Assembly: GCA_021741145.1 (NCBI GenBank) | Contig: JAIOYK010000003.1 | Coordinates: forward strand, 117,232 to 181,231 | Direction: 5' to 3' | Source: Rhodospirillum sp. | GTDB taxonomy: Bacteria > Pseudomonadota > Alphaproteobacteria > Rhodospirillales > Rhodospirillaceae | DNA: 64,000 nt | Shown: in pieces, positions 54,904 through 64,000 of the stretch | Position numbering within the stretch: position 1 is the first letter of the stretch | Layout of the letters: every line of letters begins with the position of its first letter | The notes under the pieces: generated by a model | The model's database searches: none | What the model was told of the DNA's origin: nothing | What the model saw: only the letters and a program-made list of their open reading frames with translations | Program-made: the position numbers and the translations under genes

Positions 54904-55785
54904 ATGGGTTTTCTACGCCACATACGTGCCTGCAACGTCCATGACCTGTCCGGGTTCAGTCGTTTTGTCGTGGATGGGCGACCGGTTGGTTGGATTCGGC
55001 GCGCCCTGGCGGAACGTCTGAAGGCTTTCCCCCGGGTTTTTGATTGCAATATGGATCGGGTCTCCCTTGTCGCCGCCCTACGCGCGCCCGACGGTCGAAC
55101 GCGCGCCGTGGCCGAGGTGATCGCCCGTTTGGCCGAGGATGGGGTTGTCCCAACGCCCCGGGGGGAGATCTACAAAGTGTCCATGGGCTGGGGGGAGCCA
55201 ACCCTGTTCTCCCTGGATCGGGCCGTGGTGCCGACCTTCGGGGTTCGGTCCCATGGGGTTCATCTGAATGGATATGTCGGCCGAGGCGAGGACATGCGCC
55301 TCTGGGTCGGTCGGCGGACCCGGGAGAAGGCCGTCGCGCCGGGCAAGCTGGATAACATCGTCGCCGGAGGGCAACCCGAAGGGTTGACCCTGCGGGAAAA
55401 CCTGATCAAGGAATGCGCCGAGGAAGCGGACCTGCCCGCGGATCTGGCCATGCGCGCCCGGGCCGTGGGCGCGATCACCTATTGCATGGAGCAGCCGAAC
55501 GGGATCCACCAGGACACCCTGTTCTGCTATGACCTGGATCTGCCGGAGTCCTTCGAGCCCCGCAATACGGATGGGGAGACGGAGGAATTCCACCTCTGGC
55601 CCTTGTCGAAGGTTTTGCAAACGGTCCGCGAGACGGAGATGTTCAAGTTCAACGTCAACCTGACCATCATCGATTTCGCCGTCCGTCACGGGTTCATCGA
55701 TCCAGATACCGAACCCAACTATCAGGACATCGTTCTGGGGCTGCGGGATCGGGCCGAACCCAAGGCCGCGAATTCTCCGGTCTGA
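54904..55785 (+). CDS. Nudix hydrolase with N-terminal DUF4743
   Basis: A 293-residue protein. Residues 1-115 match the DUF4743 region found before Nudix domains of the TNR3 thiamine-type group ([19 protein letters not shown]). The Nudix box is [28 protein letters not shown], with Gly, Arg-Glu and Glu-Glu kept. The C-terminal part ends [20 protein letters not shown]. Relatives act on oxidised thiamine diphosphate; this is a family inference. The ATG opens [11 protein letters not shown]. Confidence 0.87.
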   Translation: MGFLRHIRACNVHDLSGFSRFVVDGRPVGWIRRALAERLKAFPRVFDCNMDRVSLVAALRAPDGRTRAVAEVIARLAEDGVVPTPRGEIYKVSMGWGEPTLFSLDRAVVPTFGVRSHGVHLNGYVGRGEDMRLWVGRRTREKAVAPGKLDNIVAGGQPEGLTLRENLIKECAEEADLPADLAMRARAVGAITYCMEQPNGIHQDTLFCYDLDLPESFEPRNTDGETEEFHLWPLSKVLQTVRETEMFKFNVNLTIIDFAVRHGFIDPDTEPNYQDIVLGLRDRAEPKAANSPV

Positions 55786-55897
55786 TATCCTCCGAGTCCC
55801 TGTATTCCAAGAGTGCGAAAGAAAATTTCAGGAAAGGGGGAAAGCGCTTTTCAATGATTGTCCCGCGCTTGCACAAGGGGTGCGGTCCGACCATTCT

Positions 55898-55949
55898 CCG
55901 GAGCGAGATTTCGCTTTCATAAGCCGGAGCGAAATTTCGCTTTCATAAG
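55898..55949. repeat. 26 bp palindromic tandem repeat upstream of malyl-CoA lyase
   Basis: Two head-to-tail units, 55898-55923 and 55924-55949, differ at one base. Each carries AGCGA(G/A)ATTTCGCT; in the second copy this is a perfect 14-base palindrome. The array ends 28 bases before the ATG, so it overlaps or follows the promoter. Confidence 0.85.
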
Positions 55950-55977
55950 ATTTAATGAGATAGGGCGAGGAATTTCC

Positions 55978-56955
55978 ATGAGCTTCAAGATCGTCGAGCA
56001 GGCTCCGGCCCGCCTGAACCGCTCCGAACAGGCGGTTCCCGGCTCCAATACCAAATTCTTGGAGAAGGCCGCCGCGGGGGACGCCGACGTGGTGTTCCTG
56101 GACCTGGAAGACGCCGTCGCGCCGTCGGAGAAGGAACAGGCCCGCAAGAACATCATCGCCGCCCTGCACGATCTGGACTGGTCGGGCAAGACCGTGTCCC
56201 TGCGGATCAACGGCCTCGACACCCATTACATGTATCGGGACGTGGTCGATGTGCTGGAGGCCGCGCCGGACAAGCTGGACCTGATCATGATCCCAAAGGT
56301 GGGGACGGCCGCGGATGTCTACGCCGTGGACATGCTGGTCACCCAGATCGAGGCCGCGACCAAGGCGACCAAGCGTATTGGCTTCGAGATGATCATCGAG
56401 ACCGCGCTGGGCATGGCGAACGTGGACGAGATCGCCGGGGCCAGCCCGCGCAATGAATCCCTCCACTTCGGCGTGGCCGACTACGCCGCCTCGACCAAGG
56501 CGCGGACCACCAATATTGGCGGTCCCAATGCCGAGTACGGTGTTCTGACCGATCCCCTGGAGGATGGCTCCCGGGCCTATTACTGGGGTGACATGTGGCA
56601 CTATGCCATCGCCCGCATGGTGGTGGCGGCCCGGGCCCATGGCCTGCGGCCCATCGACGGTCCCTTCGGCGACATCAAGGACGCGGAGGGCTACAGGGCC
56701 CAGGCCATGCGCGCGGCGGTCCTGGGCTGCGAGGGCAAATGGGCCATCCATCCGAGCCAGAGCACGCTGGCCAACGCGCTGTTCAGCCCCAGCGAGAAGG
56801 AAGTGGCTCAGGCCCGGGCCATTCTGGACGCCATGGCCGTGGCCGAGAAGGAAGGCAAGGGCGCGGTGACCCTGAACGGGAAGCTGATCGACTATGCGTC
56901 CATCAAACAGGCCGAGGTTCTGGTTAATAAGGCGAAACAGGTGGCTGGCGGCTGA
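55978..56955 (+). CDS. mcl1: L-malyl-CoA/beta-methylmalyl-CoA lyase
   Basis: A 325-residue CitE-like lyase, close in length to Rhodobacter Mcl1 (about 318). It has RSEQAVPGSNTKFLEKAA, VVFLDLEDAVAPSEKEQARK with the metal-binding Asp/Glu, LIMIPKVGTAADVYAVD, MIIETALGMANVDEIAGA and HFGVADYAAS. In the ethylmalonyl-CoA pathway it cleaves methylmalyl-CoA to glyoxylate and propionyl-CoA and joins acetyl-CoA and glyoxylate to malyl-CoA. The start at 55978 lies after the tandem repeat. Confidence 0.93.
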   Translation: MSFKIVEQAPARLNRSEQAVPGSNTKFLEKAAAGDADVVFLDLEDAVAPSEKEQARKNIIAALHDLDWSGKTVSLRINGLDTHYMYRDVVDVLEAAPDKLDLIMIPKVGTAADVYAVDMLVTQIEAATKATKRIGFEMIIETALGMANVDEIAGASPRNESLHFGVADYAASTKARTTNIGGPNAEYGVLTDPLEDGSRAYYWGDMWHYAIARMVVAARAHGLRPIDGPFGDIKDAEGYRAQAMRAAVLGCEGKWAIHPSQSTLANALFSPSEKEVAQARAILDAMAVAEKEGKGAVTLNGKLIDYASIKQAEVLVNKAKQVAGG

Positions 56956-56957
56956 GT

Positions 56958-56980
56958 TCGCCATCGGTTTGGCGATTTTT
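56958..56980 (+). terminator. Rho-independent terminator of malyl-CoA lyase gene
   Basis: TCGCCA (56958-56963) pairs with TGGCGA (56970-56975) around 6 bases, followed by TTTTT (56976-56980). It starts 3 bases after the stop. Confidence 0.75.
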
Positions 56981-57021
56981 CTCGAAGGGAGCCGCCCGGT
57001 CGGGCCGCCCCCTCGCTTGGG

Positions 57022-58242
57022 CTAATCGAGAACCCAGGTCAGGGTCTTGAGGTAGGCGGACTCGGGCAGGGCCGGATGGATTGGATGGTCTGGTCCGGCG
57101 CCGCCGGAGCGGAGAATGCGGCCGGTCCGCCCGGCCTGGGCGATGCCCTTGGCCGATTCATCCTGAAAGCGGTCCGTGGGCATGTGGTGGCTGCAAGAGG
57201 CCAGGAACAGGAAGCCGCCTGGTTCGACCAGGGGCGCGGCGAGGCGGGCGACCTTGCGGTAGCCCTTGGCGGCTCCGGCCACGTCCTTGCGGCTTTTGGC
57301 GAAGGCGGGGGGGTCGCAGATCACGACTCCGAAGGTCCGCTTTTCATTGCCCATCCGTTCCAGGGCCGAGAAGGCCTCGGCCTTCTCCGTGGTCAGGCGG
57401 TCGGCCAATCCCGCGGCCTCCGCCGTCCTGCGGGCCAGATCCAATCCATGCTCGGATCGATCCAGCAGAGTCGCCGCGGTCGCGCCCCGGGCGAGGCAGA
57501 GCAGTCCGAATCCCCCGGCATAGGTATAGGCGTCCAGGACGCTTCGGCCCTTGGCCAGATTGGCGACAAAGGCCCGATTGGGCCGTTGGTCGAAGAACCA
57601 CCCGGTTTTCTGCCCATCCAACAGGTCCGCTAGATAGGTGAAGCCGTTTTCCTCCACGGGCACCGGGCCGTCGAGTGCGCCCCGGGCCAAGCGGATTTCC
57701 TGGGGCAGACCCTCCAGGGCGCGGACGGGGGAATTGTTGATCAGCACGATGGCCCGGGGGGAGAGGCGATCTTCCAGGGCATCCAGAATAACCTCCGTCA
57801 GCCGATCCATTCCGGCGGTATTGGCTTGGACCGCCAGGACATCCCCCAGACGGTCGACGATCAGCCCGGGAAGTTGATCCGCCTCGCCGTGGATCAGGCG
57901 GCCATGGGGGGTGGGGAACAGCGCCGCGCGCAGGGCCAGGGCGCGGTGCAGGCGGGCGCCGACCCAGATCCGGTCGATGGCGGCATCGGCCCGCTCATCC
58001 AGAAGCCGGGCGGCAATCAGGGAATGGGGGCTGAACGTCGCCACCCCAAGGGACTCTCCGCCCGCATCTTGCACGGTGACCAGGGATCCGGCGGGCAAGG
58101 CCTTGATCTCGGTCGTCATGACCACTTCATTGGAAAACAACCAAGGGTGGCCTTGCCTAAGACGTTTCGAACGGCCTGGCGCGATGGACAGGATGGGGCG
58201 AGGATCCGCGTTGGGTGGATCCAGAGGGCTGTGATTGGACAT
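57022..58242 (-). CDS. Class I rRNA large-subunit methyltransferase (RlmI-like)
   Basis: A 406-residue SAM-dependent methyltransferase. An N-terminal PUA domain (about 15-95; GRSKRLRQGHPWLFSNEV) is followed by the RlmI-type EEI-like linker and the Rossmann core: GWFFDQRPNRAFVANLAKG, VLDAYTYAGGFGLLCLARGA, and catalytic VICDPPAFAKSRKD. The end is LASCSHHM..., as in RlmI. E. coli RlmI forms m5C1962 of 23S rRNA; the same site is likely but not shown. It converges on mcl1. Confidence 0.9.
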   Translation of the reverse strand: MSNHSPLDPPNADPRPILSIAPGRSKRLRQGHPWLFSNEVVMTTEIKALPAGSLVTVQDAGGESLGVATFSPHSLIAARLLDERADAAIDRIWVGARLHRALALRAALFPTPHGRLIHGEADQLPGLIVDRLGDVLAVQANTAGMDRLTEVILDALEDRLSPRAIVLINNSPVRALEGLPQEIRLARGALDGPVPVEENGFTYLADLLDGQKTGWFFDQRPNRAFVANLAKGRSVLDAYTYAGGFGLLCLARGATAATLLDRSEHGLDLARRTAEAAGLADRLTTEKAEAFSALERMGNEKRTFGVVICDPPAFAKSRKDVAGAAKGYRKVARLAAPLVEPGGFLFLASCSHHMPTDRFQDESAKGIAQAGRTGRILRSGGAGPDHPIHPALPESAYLKTLTWVLD

Positions 58243-58686
58243 CGTGGTTCCGAATTAAGGCGGATTCGCGCCGGAGTCCGGGCGGGAAACCCCTGGGTTT
58301 AATTGGTTTTTCCGTGCTTTCTTCAACCAAATGTGACGGCGATTTGATTTATGTCAATGGCGGGGAGAAGGTTGCCGGGCATAGTCACGCCACCTTGGCC
58401 CCCGGCCGGGGCGGTTTCCGCGTGGTGCTAGGGATGGCGCCGCGGGGAGAGAGTCGGTCAGGCGGGGGGAGATTGACAGTTAAAGGGGGGCGCGCCGATC
58501 TGGTCGGATCCGTTGGGGATGAACGGGTTGCTTGAACGGAGTGCTCATGGGGCCAAACGCCCGTCCAGATGATTTTTCCCATCACGGTTCGGGACGGTTT
58601 GGTTCCTGTCAAACACCGTTCGTAGCGGAAACAAGCCCGGGGGCATGGTGCCCTGGGGTTCCTATTGGTCGATACAGGAGGCGGCA
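58243..58686. other. Intergenic region upstream of ccoN
   Basis: About 440 bases between the divergent RlmI-like and ccoN genes. It contains the FNR-type box at 58344. The rest is GC-rich with no supported gene. The cco promoter should lie between the box and 58687. Confidence 0.5.
58344..58357 (+). promoter_or_regulatory. FNR/FixK-type box upstream of ccoNOQP
   Basis: TTGATTTATGTCAA matches TTGAT-N4-ATCAA at nine of ten defined positions. It lies about 340 bases before the ccoN start. Low-oxygen control of cbb3 oxidase by FNR or FixK is well established in alphaproteobacteria, so the match is likely functional despite the distance. Confidence 0.65.
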
Positions 58687-60177
58687 TTGACGCAGGCGAC
58701 CATGGCGCACGGCGCTCAGACGGACACGACGCCCTACGTCGAGGGCGTGATCAAGAAGTTCGTCCTCGCGGCGGTTTTCTGGGGTGTGATCGGTTTTCTC
58801 GCGGGCGATTTCATCGCTTGGGAATTGGCCTTCCCCGCTCTTAACCTTGATCTGGAGTGGACGACCTTTGGTCGTTTGCGTCCCCTTCACACCTCCGCGG
58901 TGATCTTCGCCTTTGGGGGCAACATTTTGCTGGGCACGTCCTTGTTCGTGGTCCAGCGCACCAGCCGGGCGAGCCTTTATGGTGGGGCCGTGCTGGGTAA
59001 CATCGTTTTCTGGGGCTATCAGCTGTTCATCGTGATGGCGGCCTTGGGTTATGTCCTGGGCGTGACCCAGGGCCGGGAATACGCCGAGCCGGAGTGGTTC
59101 GTCGATCTGTACCTGACCGTCGTCTGGGTTCTGTATCTGGCGGTCTTCCTGGGTACGATCCTGAAGCGGAATGAGCCCCACATCTACGTGGCCAACTGGT
59201 TTTACTTGGCCTTCATCGTGACCATCGCCCTGCTGCACCTGGGCAACAACATGGCCGTTCCCGTCGCCCTGATGGGCGGTGACAGCTGGATCAAGAGCTA
59301 CAGCTTCTTCTCCGGCGTGCAGGATGCCATGACCCAGTGGTGGTACGGCCACAACGCCGTGGGATTCTTCCTGACCGCGGGCTTCCTGGGCGTTATGTAC
59401 TATTTCGTGCCCAAGCAGGCCAACCGTCCGGTCTATTCCTACCGCCTGTCCATCGTGCACTTCTGGGCGCTGATCTTCCTGTACATCTGGGCCGGTCCGC
59501 ACCACCTGCATTACACCGCGTTGCCCGATTGGACCCAGACCCTTGGCATGGTGTTCTCCATCATGCTGTGGATGCCCTCCTGGGGTGGCATGATCAACGG
59601 CCTGATGACCCTGTCCGGTGCCTGGGACAAGCTGCGGACCGACCCGGTTCTGCGCTTCCTGGTGGTCTCCGTCGGCTTCTACGGCATGTCGACCTTCGAA
59701 GGTCCGATGATGTCCATCAAGGCGGTGAACTCCCTGTCCCACTACACGGACTGGACCGTCGGCCACGTGCACTCCGGTGCCCTGGGCTGGGTGGCTTTCG
59801 TTTCCTTTGGAGCCCTGTACTACATGGTTCCGGCCCTGTGGAAGCGTCGCTCCCTGTACTCCCTGAAGCTGGTGTCCCTGCACTTCTGGATCGCCACCAT
59901 CGGTATCGTGCTCTACATCACTTCCATGTGGGTGTCGGGTATCATGCAGGGGCTGATGTGGCGCGCCTATGACGAGTTGGGCTTCCTTCAGTACTCCTTC
60001 ATCGAATCCGTTGAAGCCATGCACCCCTACTACATCATCCGTGCCACGGGCGGCGTGCTGTTCGTCCTGGGTGCCTTGGTGATGGTGTACAACTTCTATC
60101 GCACCATTAAGGGCGATGTCCGCGAGGACTCTCCCCAGGCGGCCTATCTGGGCTCCGCCGCCGGCGCGCAGCAGTAA
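58687..60177 (+). CDS. ccoN: cbb3-type cytochrome c oxidase subunit I
   Basis: A 496-residue haem-copper oxidase subunit with about 12 helices. Conserved haem and copper His lie in [58 protein letters not shown] and [14 protein letters not shown]. It reduces oxygen at high affinity. The TTG at 58687 is preferred because AGGAG (58676) is ideally spaced; the ATG at 58702 (MAHGAQTD) is an alternative. It opens the ccoNOQP operon. Confidence 0.96.
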   Translation: MTQATMAHGAQTDTTPYVEGVIKKFVLAAVFWGVIGFLAGDFIAWELAFPALNLDLEWTTFGRLRPLHTSAVIFAFGGNILLGTSLFVVQRTSRASLYGGAVLGNIVFWGYQLFIVMAALGYVLGVTQGREYAEPEWFVDLYLTVVWVLYLAVFLGTILKRNEPHIYVANWFYLAFIVTIALLHLGNNMAVPVALMGGDSWIKSYSFFSGVQDAMTQWWYGHNAVGFFLTAGFLGVMYYFVPKQANRPVYSYRLSIVHFWALIFLYIWAGPHHLHYTALPDWTQTLGMVFSIMLWMPSWGGMINGLMTLSGAWDKLRTDPVLRFLVVSVGFYGMSTFEGPMMSIKAVNSLSHYTDWTVGHVHSGALGWVAFVSFGALYYMVPALWKRRSLYSLKLVSLHFWIATIGIVLYITSMWVSGIMQGLMWRAYDELGFLQYSFIESVEAMHPYYIIRATGGVLFVLGALVMVYNFYRTIKGDVREDSPQAAYLGSAAGAQQ

Positions 60178-60193
60178 TCGGGGGGCGTGAAAA

Positions 60194-60937
60194 ATGAGCA
60201 TTATCAAGCATCACGCGAAGATTGAAACCAATGCCCTGTTGCTGGTGTTGGGGATCTTCGTCACGGTGATCATCGGCGGCCTCGTCGAGATCGTTCCGTT
60301 GTTCACCATCAAGAACACCATCGAGAAGGTGGAGGGCGTGCGTCCCTATACCCCCCTCGAACTCGCGGGTCGGAATATCTACATCCGCGAGGGGTGTTAC
60401 AACTGCCACAGCCAGATGGTTCGGCCCTTCCGCGACGAGTTGGAGCGCTATGGCCACTACTCCCTGGCGGCGGAAAGCATGTACGACCACCCCTTCCAGT
60501 GGAGCTCCAAGCGGACGGGGCCCGATCTGGCGCGGGTGGGTGGCAAGTACTCCAACGAATGGCACCGCCGTCACCTGGTCAATCCGCGTGACGTCGTTCC
60601 CGAATCGATCATGCCCGGATATCCCCACCTGATGAAGAAAGAGCTCACCTTCAATGACGCCGCGGCGCACATGAAGACGCTCGAACTGGTGGGTGTCCCC
60701 TACAGCGGGATCGAAGGCGCGCTGGAGAATGCCTCGGCCGATTTCGAGGCCCAGGCAACTCCCGACGCCGACCAAGAAGCGCTTCTGACCCGCTATCCCA
60801 AGGCGGTCGTGGGCGACTTCGATGGCCAGCCCGACAAGATCACCGAAATGGATGCCCTGGTCGCCTATCTTCAGGTCCTGGGCACCATGGTGGACTTCAC
60901 GGCCTTCGATCCGGCCGCGGCCAACGCGATCCGCTGA
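60194..60937 (+). CDS. ccoO: cbb3 oxidase subunit II, monohaem cytochrome c
   Basis: A 247-residue protein with one N-terminal membrane anchor ([20 protein letters not shown]) and a cytochrome c domain in the periplasm. The haem site is [12 protein letters not shown] (Cys68, Cys71, His72) and the distal Met is in SIMPGYPHL. It passes electrons from CcoP to CcoN. It follows ccoN by 16 bases. Confidence 0.97.
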   Translation: MSIIKHHAKIETNALLLVLGIFVTVIIGGLVEIVPLFTIKNTIEKVEGVRPYTPLELAGRNIYIREGCYNCHSQMVRPFRDELERYGHYSLAAESMYDHPFQWSSKRTGPDLARVGGKYSNEWHRRHLVNPRDVVPESIMPGYPHLMKKELTFNDAAAHMKTLELVGVPYSGIEGALENASADFEAQATPDADQEALLTRYPKAVVGDFDGQPDKITEMDALVAYLQVLGTMVDFTAFDPAAANAIR

Positions 60938-60972
60938 TCTTAACCCTCTGATATCGAAAAGAAGCATCGGTC

Positions 60973-61140
60973 ATGGAATTTCTCGCGGACGTTTCGCATT
61001 TCCTGCGCCAGTTCTGGGGCCTGTGGCTGATGCTGATTTTCGGAGGGATCGTTCTTTGGGCTTTCTGGCCCAAGAACAAGGATCGATTCGAGAAATATGG
61101 TGAGATCCCCTTGCGGGACGACCAAGACGAGGAGCGATAA
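60973..61140 (+). CDS. ccoQ: cbb3 oxidase subunit CcoQ
   Basis: A 55-residue protein with a single membrane helix (GLWLMLIFGGIVLWAFWPKN) followed by a short charged tail (RFEKYGEIPLRDDQDEER). The shape and the position between ccoO and ccoP identify CcoQ, a small assembly or stability subunit. It is too short to stand out without its context. ccoP begins 2 bases after its stop codon. Confidence 0.92.
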   Translation: MEFLADVSHFLRQFWGLWLMLIFGGIVLWAFWPKNKDRFEKYGEIPLRDDQDEER

Positions 61141-61141
61141 G

Positions 61142-62035
61142 ATGGCGGGCACTCCTAGAAAGGACGCCGTCTCCGGCCAATCGACGACTGGCCACATGTG
61201 GGATGGAATCGAAGAACTGAATACCCCCCTGCCGGGTTGGTGGGTCTGGGTTTTCTATGCGTGCATTATCTGGTCGATTGGGTACATGGTGGTCTATCCG
61301 GCCATTCCCCTGGGCGGCGGGTTTACCCAAGGCATGTTCGGGTGGCACAGCCGCACCGAGATCGCCAAGGAGATGGACATCGCCTACCAGACCTTCCACG
61401 CGGACAAGGTCGAGCAGATCAATAAGATGGACGTGTCGGCGATCCTGGCCGACGACACCCTGCGGACCTACGCCTACCATGCGGGCGAAGTGATCTTTAA
61501 GGAAAACTGCGCTCCCTGCCACCAGTCCGGTGGCGCGGGCACCAATGGATATCCGACCCTGGCCGACGACGAATGGCTGTGGGGCGGTGACGCCGACTCC
61601 ATTTATACCACGGTCCAATACGGCATTCGCGACAGCGTGAACTATGACGATACCCGCTTCAACGAGATGCCGGCCTTCGACTCTCTGTCGGACGAGGAAC
61701 TGAATACCCTGGCCGATTACATTGTTTCCGTTTCCCAGGGTGGTCCCACCACGGGAGCGGGCGCGACCCTCTTCGCCGACAATTGCGCCGTCTGCCATGC
61801 CTCCACGAGCGAAGGTCCGGTTCCCGATGGGAATCAGGCCATGGGAGCTCCGACCCTGAACAACCAGATCTGGTTGTATAGTGGTCTGCATCGCTCCATG
61901 GGCGATAAGGAGGCCATCCTGTCTCAGATGAGGGCTCCCATGCACGGCGTGATGCCCGGCTGGTCTGGCCGTCTGAAGGATAGCGACATTAAGGCCGCGA
62001 CGGTCTACGTCCACAGCCTGGGTGGCGGTCAGTAA
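61142..62035 (+). CDS. ccoP: cbb3 oxidase subunit III, dihaem cytochrome c
   Basis: A 297-residue protein with an N-terminal helix (WWVWVFYACIIWSIGYMVVY) and two cytochrome c domains. Haem sites are CAPCH (Cys123, Cys126, His127) and CAVCH (Cys215, Cys218, His219), with ligand Met in NEMPAF and HGVMPGW. It accepts electrons from soluble cytochrome c. The start at 61142 is 2 bases after ccoQ. A clear terminator follows; ccoGHIS assembly genes are not in the window. Confidence 0.97.
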   Translation: MAGTPRKDAVSGQSTTGHMWDGIEELNTPLPGWWVWVFYACIIWSIGYMVVYPAIPLGGGFTQGMFGWHSRTEIAKEMDIAYQTFHADKVEQINKMDVSAILADDTLRTYAYHAGEVIFKENCAPCHQSGGAGTNGYPTLADDEWLWGGDADSIYTTVQYGIRDSVNYDDTRFNEMPAFDSLSDEELNTLADYIVSVSQGGPTTGAGATLFADNCAVCHASTSEGPVPDGNQAMGAPTLNNQIWLYSGLHRSMGDKEAILSQMRAPMHGVMPGWSGRLKDSDIKAATVYVHSLGGGQ

Positions 62036-62067
62036 GACCGTCTCTTTCCAAGCAAGACCCAATTGCG

Positions 62068-62098
62068 CCCGGCTTCGGAAGAAGCCGGGTGTTTTTTT
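62068..62098 (+). terminator. Rho-independent terminator of ccoNOQP
   Basis: CCCGGCTTC (62068-62076) and GAAGCCGGG (62081-62089) form a perfect 9 bp stem with a GGAA loop, followed by TGTTTTTTT. Confidence 0.93.
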
Positions 62099-62346
62099 AT
62101 GCCGAGTCCCGCGGTCTTGGTCCGAATGCGCAAGGGGGTGCCGCGCCGTATGGCGCGTAAAGCCCGCGTGGTGTTTGAACGCGATACAAGGTGCATGGGT
62201 TTGGACTGATATACCTTGGTATAAAAGAGTGCTCGGGATGCGATTCCGCCAACAAAAAGGCCACCGAAGGGTAGTTCCGGTGGCCAGAGGACTGTTCGAG
62301 AGGGAGCTTCGTTGGCCGGAATGCGGTCCCCGGGGAGACAGTCCGA
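62099..62346. other. Short gap with one palindrome
   Basis: About 250 bases between the cco terminator and the end of the small minus-strand gene. It contains TATACC-TT-GGTATA (62211-62224), an inverted repeat that lies upstream of no gene on the plus strand. Nothing else is seen. Confidence 0.4.
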
Positions 62347-62541
62347 TCAGGGGAAATCCACGCGGTCCCAGAGGCCGGTTTCCCAGGCATCCCGGCTCAT
62401 CGGGCCATGGTTGGCGGCTTGGCGCAGCAGTTCCTTGGGAATCCGGATTTTCCGGTCATCCTCGACGGTGAGCGTGACGGTCTCTCCGTCCCCCTGGAAG
62501 GCTCGGATGGTATTGGATGGACCAACGGACAACAGTCCCAT
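62347..62541 (-). CDS. Small protein of unknown function
   Basis: A 64-residue protein: MGLLSVGPSNTIRAFQGDGE, then TVEDDRKIRIPKELLRQAAN and a C-terminal WETGLWDRVDFP. The ATG follows AAGAAAGGG at a good distance, which supports translation. The short beta-strand-rich N-terminal half followed by IPKELL is reminiscent of AbrB-like or single-stranded small DNA-binding proteins, but no motif is decisive. Confidence 0.6.
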   Translation of the reverse strand: MGLLSVGPSNTIRAFQGDGETVTLTVEDDRKIRIPKELLRQAANHGPMSRDAWETGLWDRVDFP

Positions 62542-62784
62542 GTCTTGACCCTTTCTTTCCTTGCCCGATCGACCGGACCTTCATGGTCCAGCTTCGATCT
62601 CCAGAAGAAAGCTTAAGCAAGTAGGGACTGTTTTAGTGTGACAAACTGACGACTCTTCCTCGGGTTCGATGGTGAGTGGGAAATTTCCGCGGTTGACCCA
62701 CGATACCGTGCACGCGCTCTCCGGTCCGGCTAAGGTGCCTCAATTTTGGATGCACGAGGGGATGGGCGTATGGAGGGGACGACG

Positions 62785-63831
62785 ATGGACCGGACCGAGG
62801 CCAGGGAATGGAGCGGTCTTGTGTTCACTGGAACCGCGCGGGATTACTTTGGCATCTGGATCGTGAATCTTCTATTGGGCATACTGACCTTTGGTATTTG
62901 GTCGGCCTGGGCCAAGGTTCGGCGGTTGCGGTATTTTCACGGTCATACCCATGTTCTGAACAGTAGTCTGGACTACTTGGCTTCTCCCTGGGTGATCCTG
63001 AAGGGGCGCCTTTTGGTGGTCGCGGTTCTCATTGTTATCAGCGTGGTGCAGCACTTTTTCCCCCTTGTCGCGCCGGTCGTCGCGCTCTTCTACATGGGTG
63101 TCTTGCCTTGGATCATTTGTCGGTCGCTGCGATTCAACGCGCGGAATATCGTCTGGCGCAATGTGCGATTCGATTTTCGAGGGACCTGGTGGCAGGCCTT
63201 CAAGGCCATGATTCTCTTCCCCTTGCTGTCGGTGATCAGCCTATTCACCCTGGTCCCGGTGGGAGCCCGGGTGATGGCGCGATTCTGGACGGATAACCAT
63301 ACCTTGGGCACGGCCGCATTCCGCACGGATACCAGGGTCTCGGCCTTTTACGCGGCCGCGGGGTGGAGTGTGCTGGCATTCTTGGCCGTGGGTGCGCTTT
63401 GGGGGCCGGTCCTCTGGTTTGGCTGGGATGCCGCCACGGACCAAAGGCATTTGGGTGTCTTCTCACCCCTCGTTCCCTTCCTCGTTTTCCTTGGCCTCAT
63501 GCCGCCGGGATTGGTCGCGGGGAGCCTGTTCCAAGGCTTGGTCCGGAATATCATGGTCAACGGCTTGACTTTAGAAGGGGGGCACCGCTTCCGCTCCTCC
63601 CTGAACCCGGGCCGCTATACGTGGATCATCTTCAGCAACGGGATCCTGACCCTGTGCAGCTTGGGGTTGGCGCATCCCTGGGCGGCGGTTCGCCTCTGGC
63701 GGTATTCCACGGAAACCTTATCCGTTTCGCCGGGCGAGGATCCGGAAGCCTTCGTGGACAGCCAGGTCGAGGCAGGAGGGGCCTTCGGGTCCGAGTTCAC
63801 CGCCCTGGATGCCTTGGACTTAGGTCTATAG
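62785..63831 (+). CDS. YjgN family (DUF898) membrane protein
   Basis: A 348-residue protein with about six to eight helices. The family marks are FTGTARDYFGIWIVNLLLGI, TFGIWSAWAKVRRLRYFHGHT, and repeats of the same pattern later (ILTLCSLGLAHPWAAVRLWRY). The two Trp-Ala-x-Val-Arg motifs are typical of DUF898. The function is unknown. The start is the ATG at 62785 after GGAGGGG; ATG codons at 62746 and 62770 are in frame. Confidence 0.86.
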   Translation: MDRTEAREWSGLVFTGTARDYFGIWIVNLLLGILTFGIWSAWAKVRRLRYFHGHTHVLNSSLDYLASPWVILKGRLLVVAVLIVISVVQHFFPLVAPVVALFYMGVLPWIICRSLRFNARNIVWRNVRFDFRGTWWQAFKAMILFPLLSVISLFTLVPVGARVMARFWTDNHTLGTAAFRTDTRVSAFYAAAGWSVLAFLAVGALWGPVLWFGWDAATDQRHLGVFSPLVPFLVFLGLMPPGLVAGSLFQGLVRNIMVNGLTLEGGHRFRSSLNPGRYTWIIFSNGILTLCSLGLAHPWAAVRLWRYSTETLSVSPGEDPEAFVDSQVEAGGAFGSEFTALDALDLGL

Positions 63832-63893
63832 AATTGGAAGCCTTGGGAATTCAGGCCTTTCCCGGCGGCATACTTTTTGGGGAACCGTTTGGA

Positions 63894-64000
63894 ATGAGCC
63901 AAGCCATACAGGGAACACTCATGGATCCCGGAAGCGCCCGGGGTGTTCCGGCGCGCCTGTCCGAGGCTTGGGGACGGTTGCGCCTGACTTGGGAGGGGGG
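63894..64000 (+). CDS. Start of a gene cut by the window edge, possibly an M48 metallopeptidase
   Basis: From the ATG at 63894 the frame is open to the edge (MSQAIQGTLMDPGSARGVPA then RLSEAWGRLRLTW). DUF898 genes are often followed by an M48 peptidase whose N-terminus has this style, but too little is visible to confirm. An internal ATG is at 63921. Confidence 0.4.
   Translation, partial: MSQAIQGTLMDPGSARGVPARLSEAWGRLRLTWEG

Noticed and set aside
58609..60207. 532-codon open frame on the minus strand
   Set aside because: It is antisense to ccoN and has the low-complexity His/Gln/Gly composition of a shadow frame.

Overview
The window is one continuous stretch of high-GC chromosome from an alphaproteobacterium, most likely a member of the Rhodospirillales. 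The evidence is the gene content and order: a MucR-type zinc-finger regulator, both Fur and Irr, an OlsB/OlsA ornithine-lipid pair, CheZ, an ethylmalonyl-CoA-pathway lyase, a ccoNOQP cbb3 oxidase, and the long block lnt-xre-metK-trmB-rimP-nusA-ylxR-infB-rbfA-truB-rpsO-pnp that is typical of alphaproteobacteria. I cannot name the genus from the sequence alone. I found no rRNA, tRNA, CRISPR array, insertion sequence, integrase or prophage gene. The window looks like core chromosome with a few lineage-specific genes.

Layout. Positions 1-2305 (minus strand) hold a biotin ECF transporter (bioM, bioN, bioY; bioY runs off the left edge) behind a MaoC-like gene. Positions 2313-7470 carry the conserved block gshB, SirB1-like, BON lipoprotein, yraN and rsmI, with a divergent penicillin-binding-protein activator lipoprotein. 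Positions 7538-17017 are a mixed set: two DMT transporters, phhB, a small zincin, a large Lon-family protease, an HSD10-like SDR, a cupin, a membrane metallophosphoesterase, a VanX-like dipeptidase and a GNAT acetyltransferase. Positions 17063-20556 hold a TusA-like gene divergent from mucR, then fur and olsB-olsA. Positions 20690-26233 form the overlapping operon miaB-phoH-ybeY-corC-like-lnt. Positions 26704-39951 carry methionine activation and the translation/RNA-decay block from the XRE regulator and metK through pnp.

Positions 39969-50509 hold a GDPD, an NPD-type flavoprotein, irr, an SH3 protein, a 2-hydroxyacid dehydrogenase, two small lipoproteins, an MscS channel with a cyclic-nucleotide-binding tail, a zinc-ribbon DinB, a DODA-type dioxygenase and rpmB. 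Positions 50741-54577 (minus strand) hold cheZ and three genes I do not recognise. Positions 54904-58242 carry a Nudix/DUF4743 protein, malyl-CoA lyase and an RlmI-like methyltransferase. Positions 58687-62035 are ccoNOQP with an FNR-type box upstream. The right end holds a small hypothetical gene, a DUF898/YjgN membrane protein and the start of one more gene.

No clear new defence or biosynthetic system is visible. The most interesting unexplained signals are non-coding: a four-copy 27-28 bp hairpin repeat in the infB leader, a near-perfect 26 bp palindromic tandem repeat in front of malyl-CoA lyase, structured leaders before metK, rimP and pnp, a perfect CRP-type palindrome at 54711, and two further palindromes (26282, 40910). 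The cheZ-linked trio of unknown genes is the best candidate for undescribed protein function.
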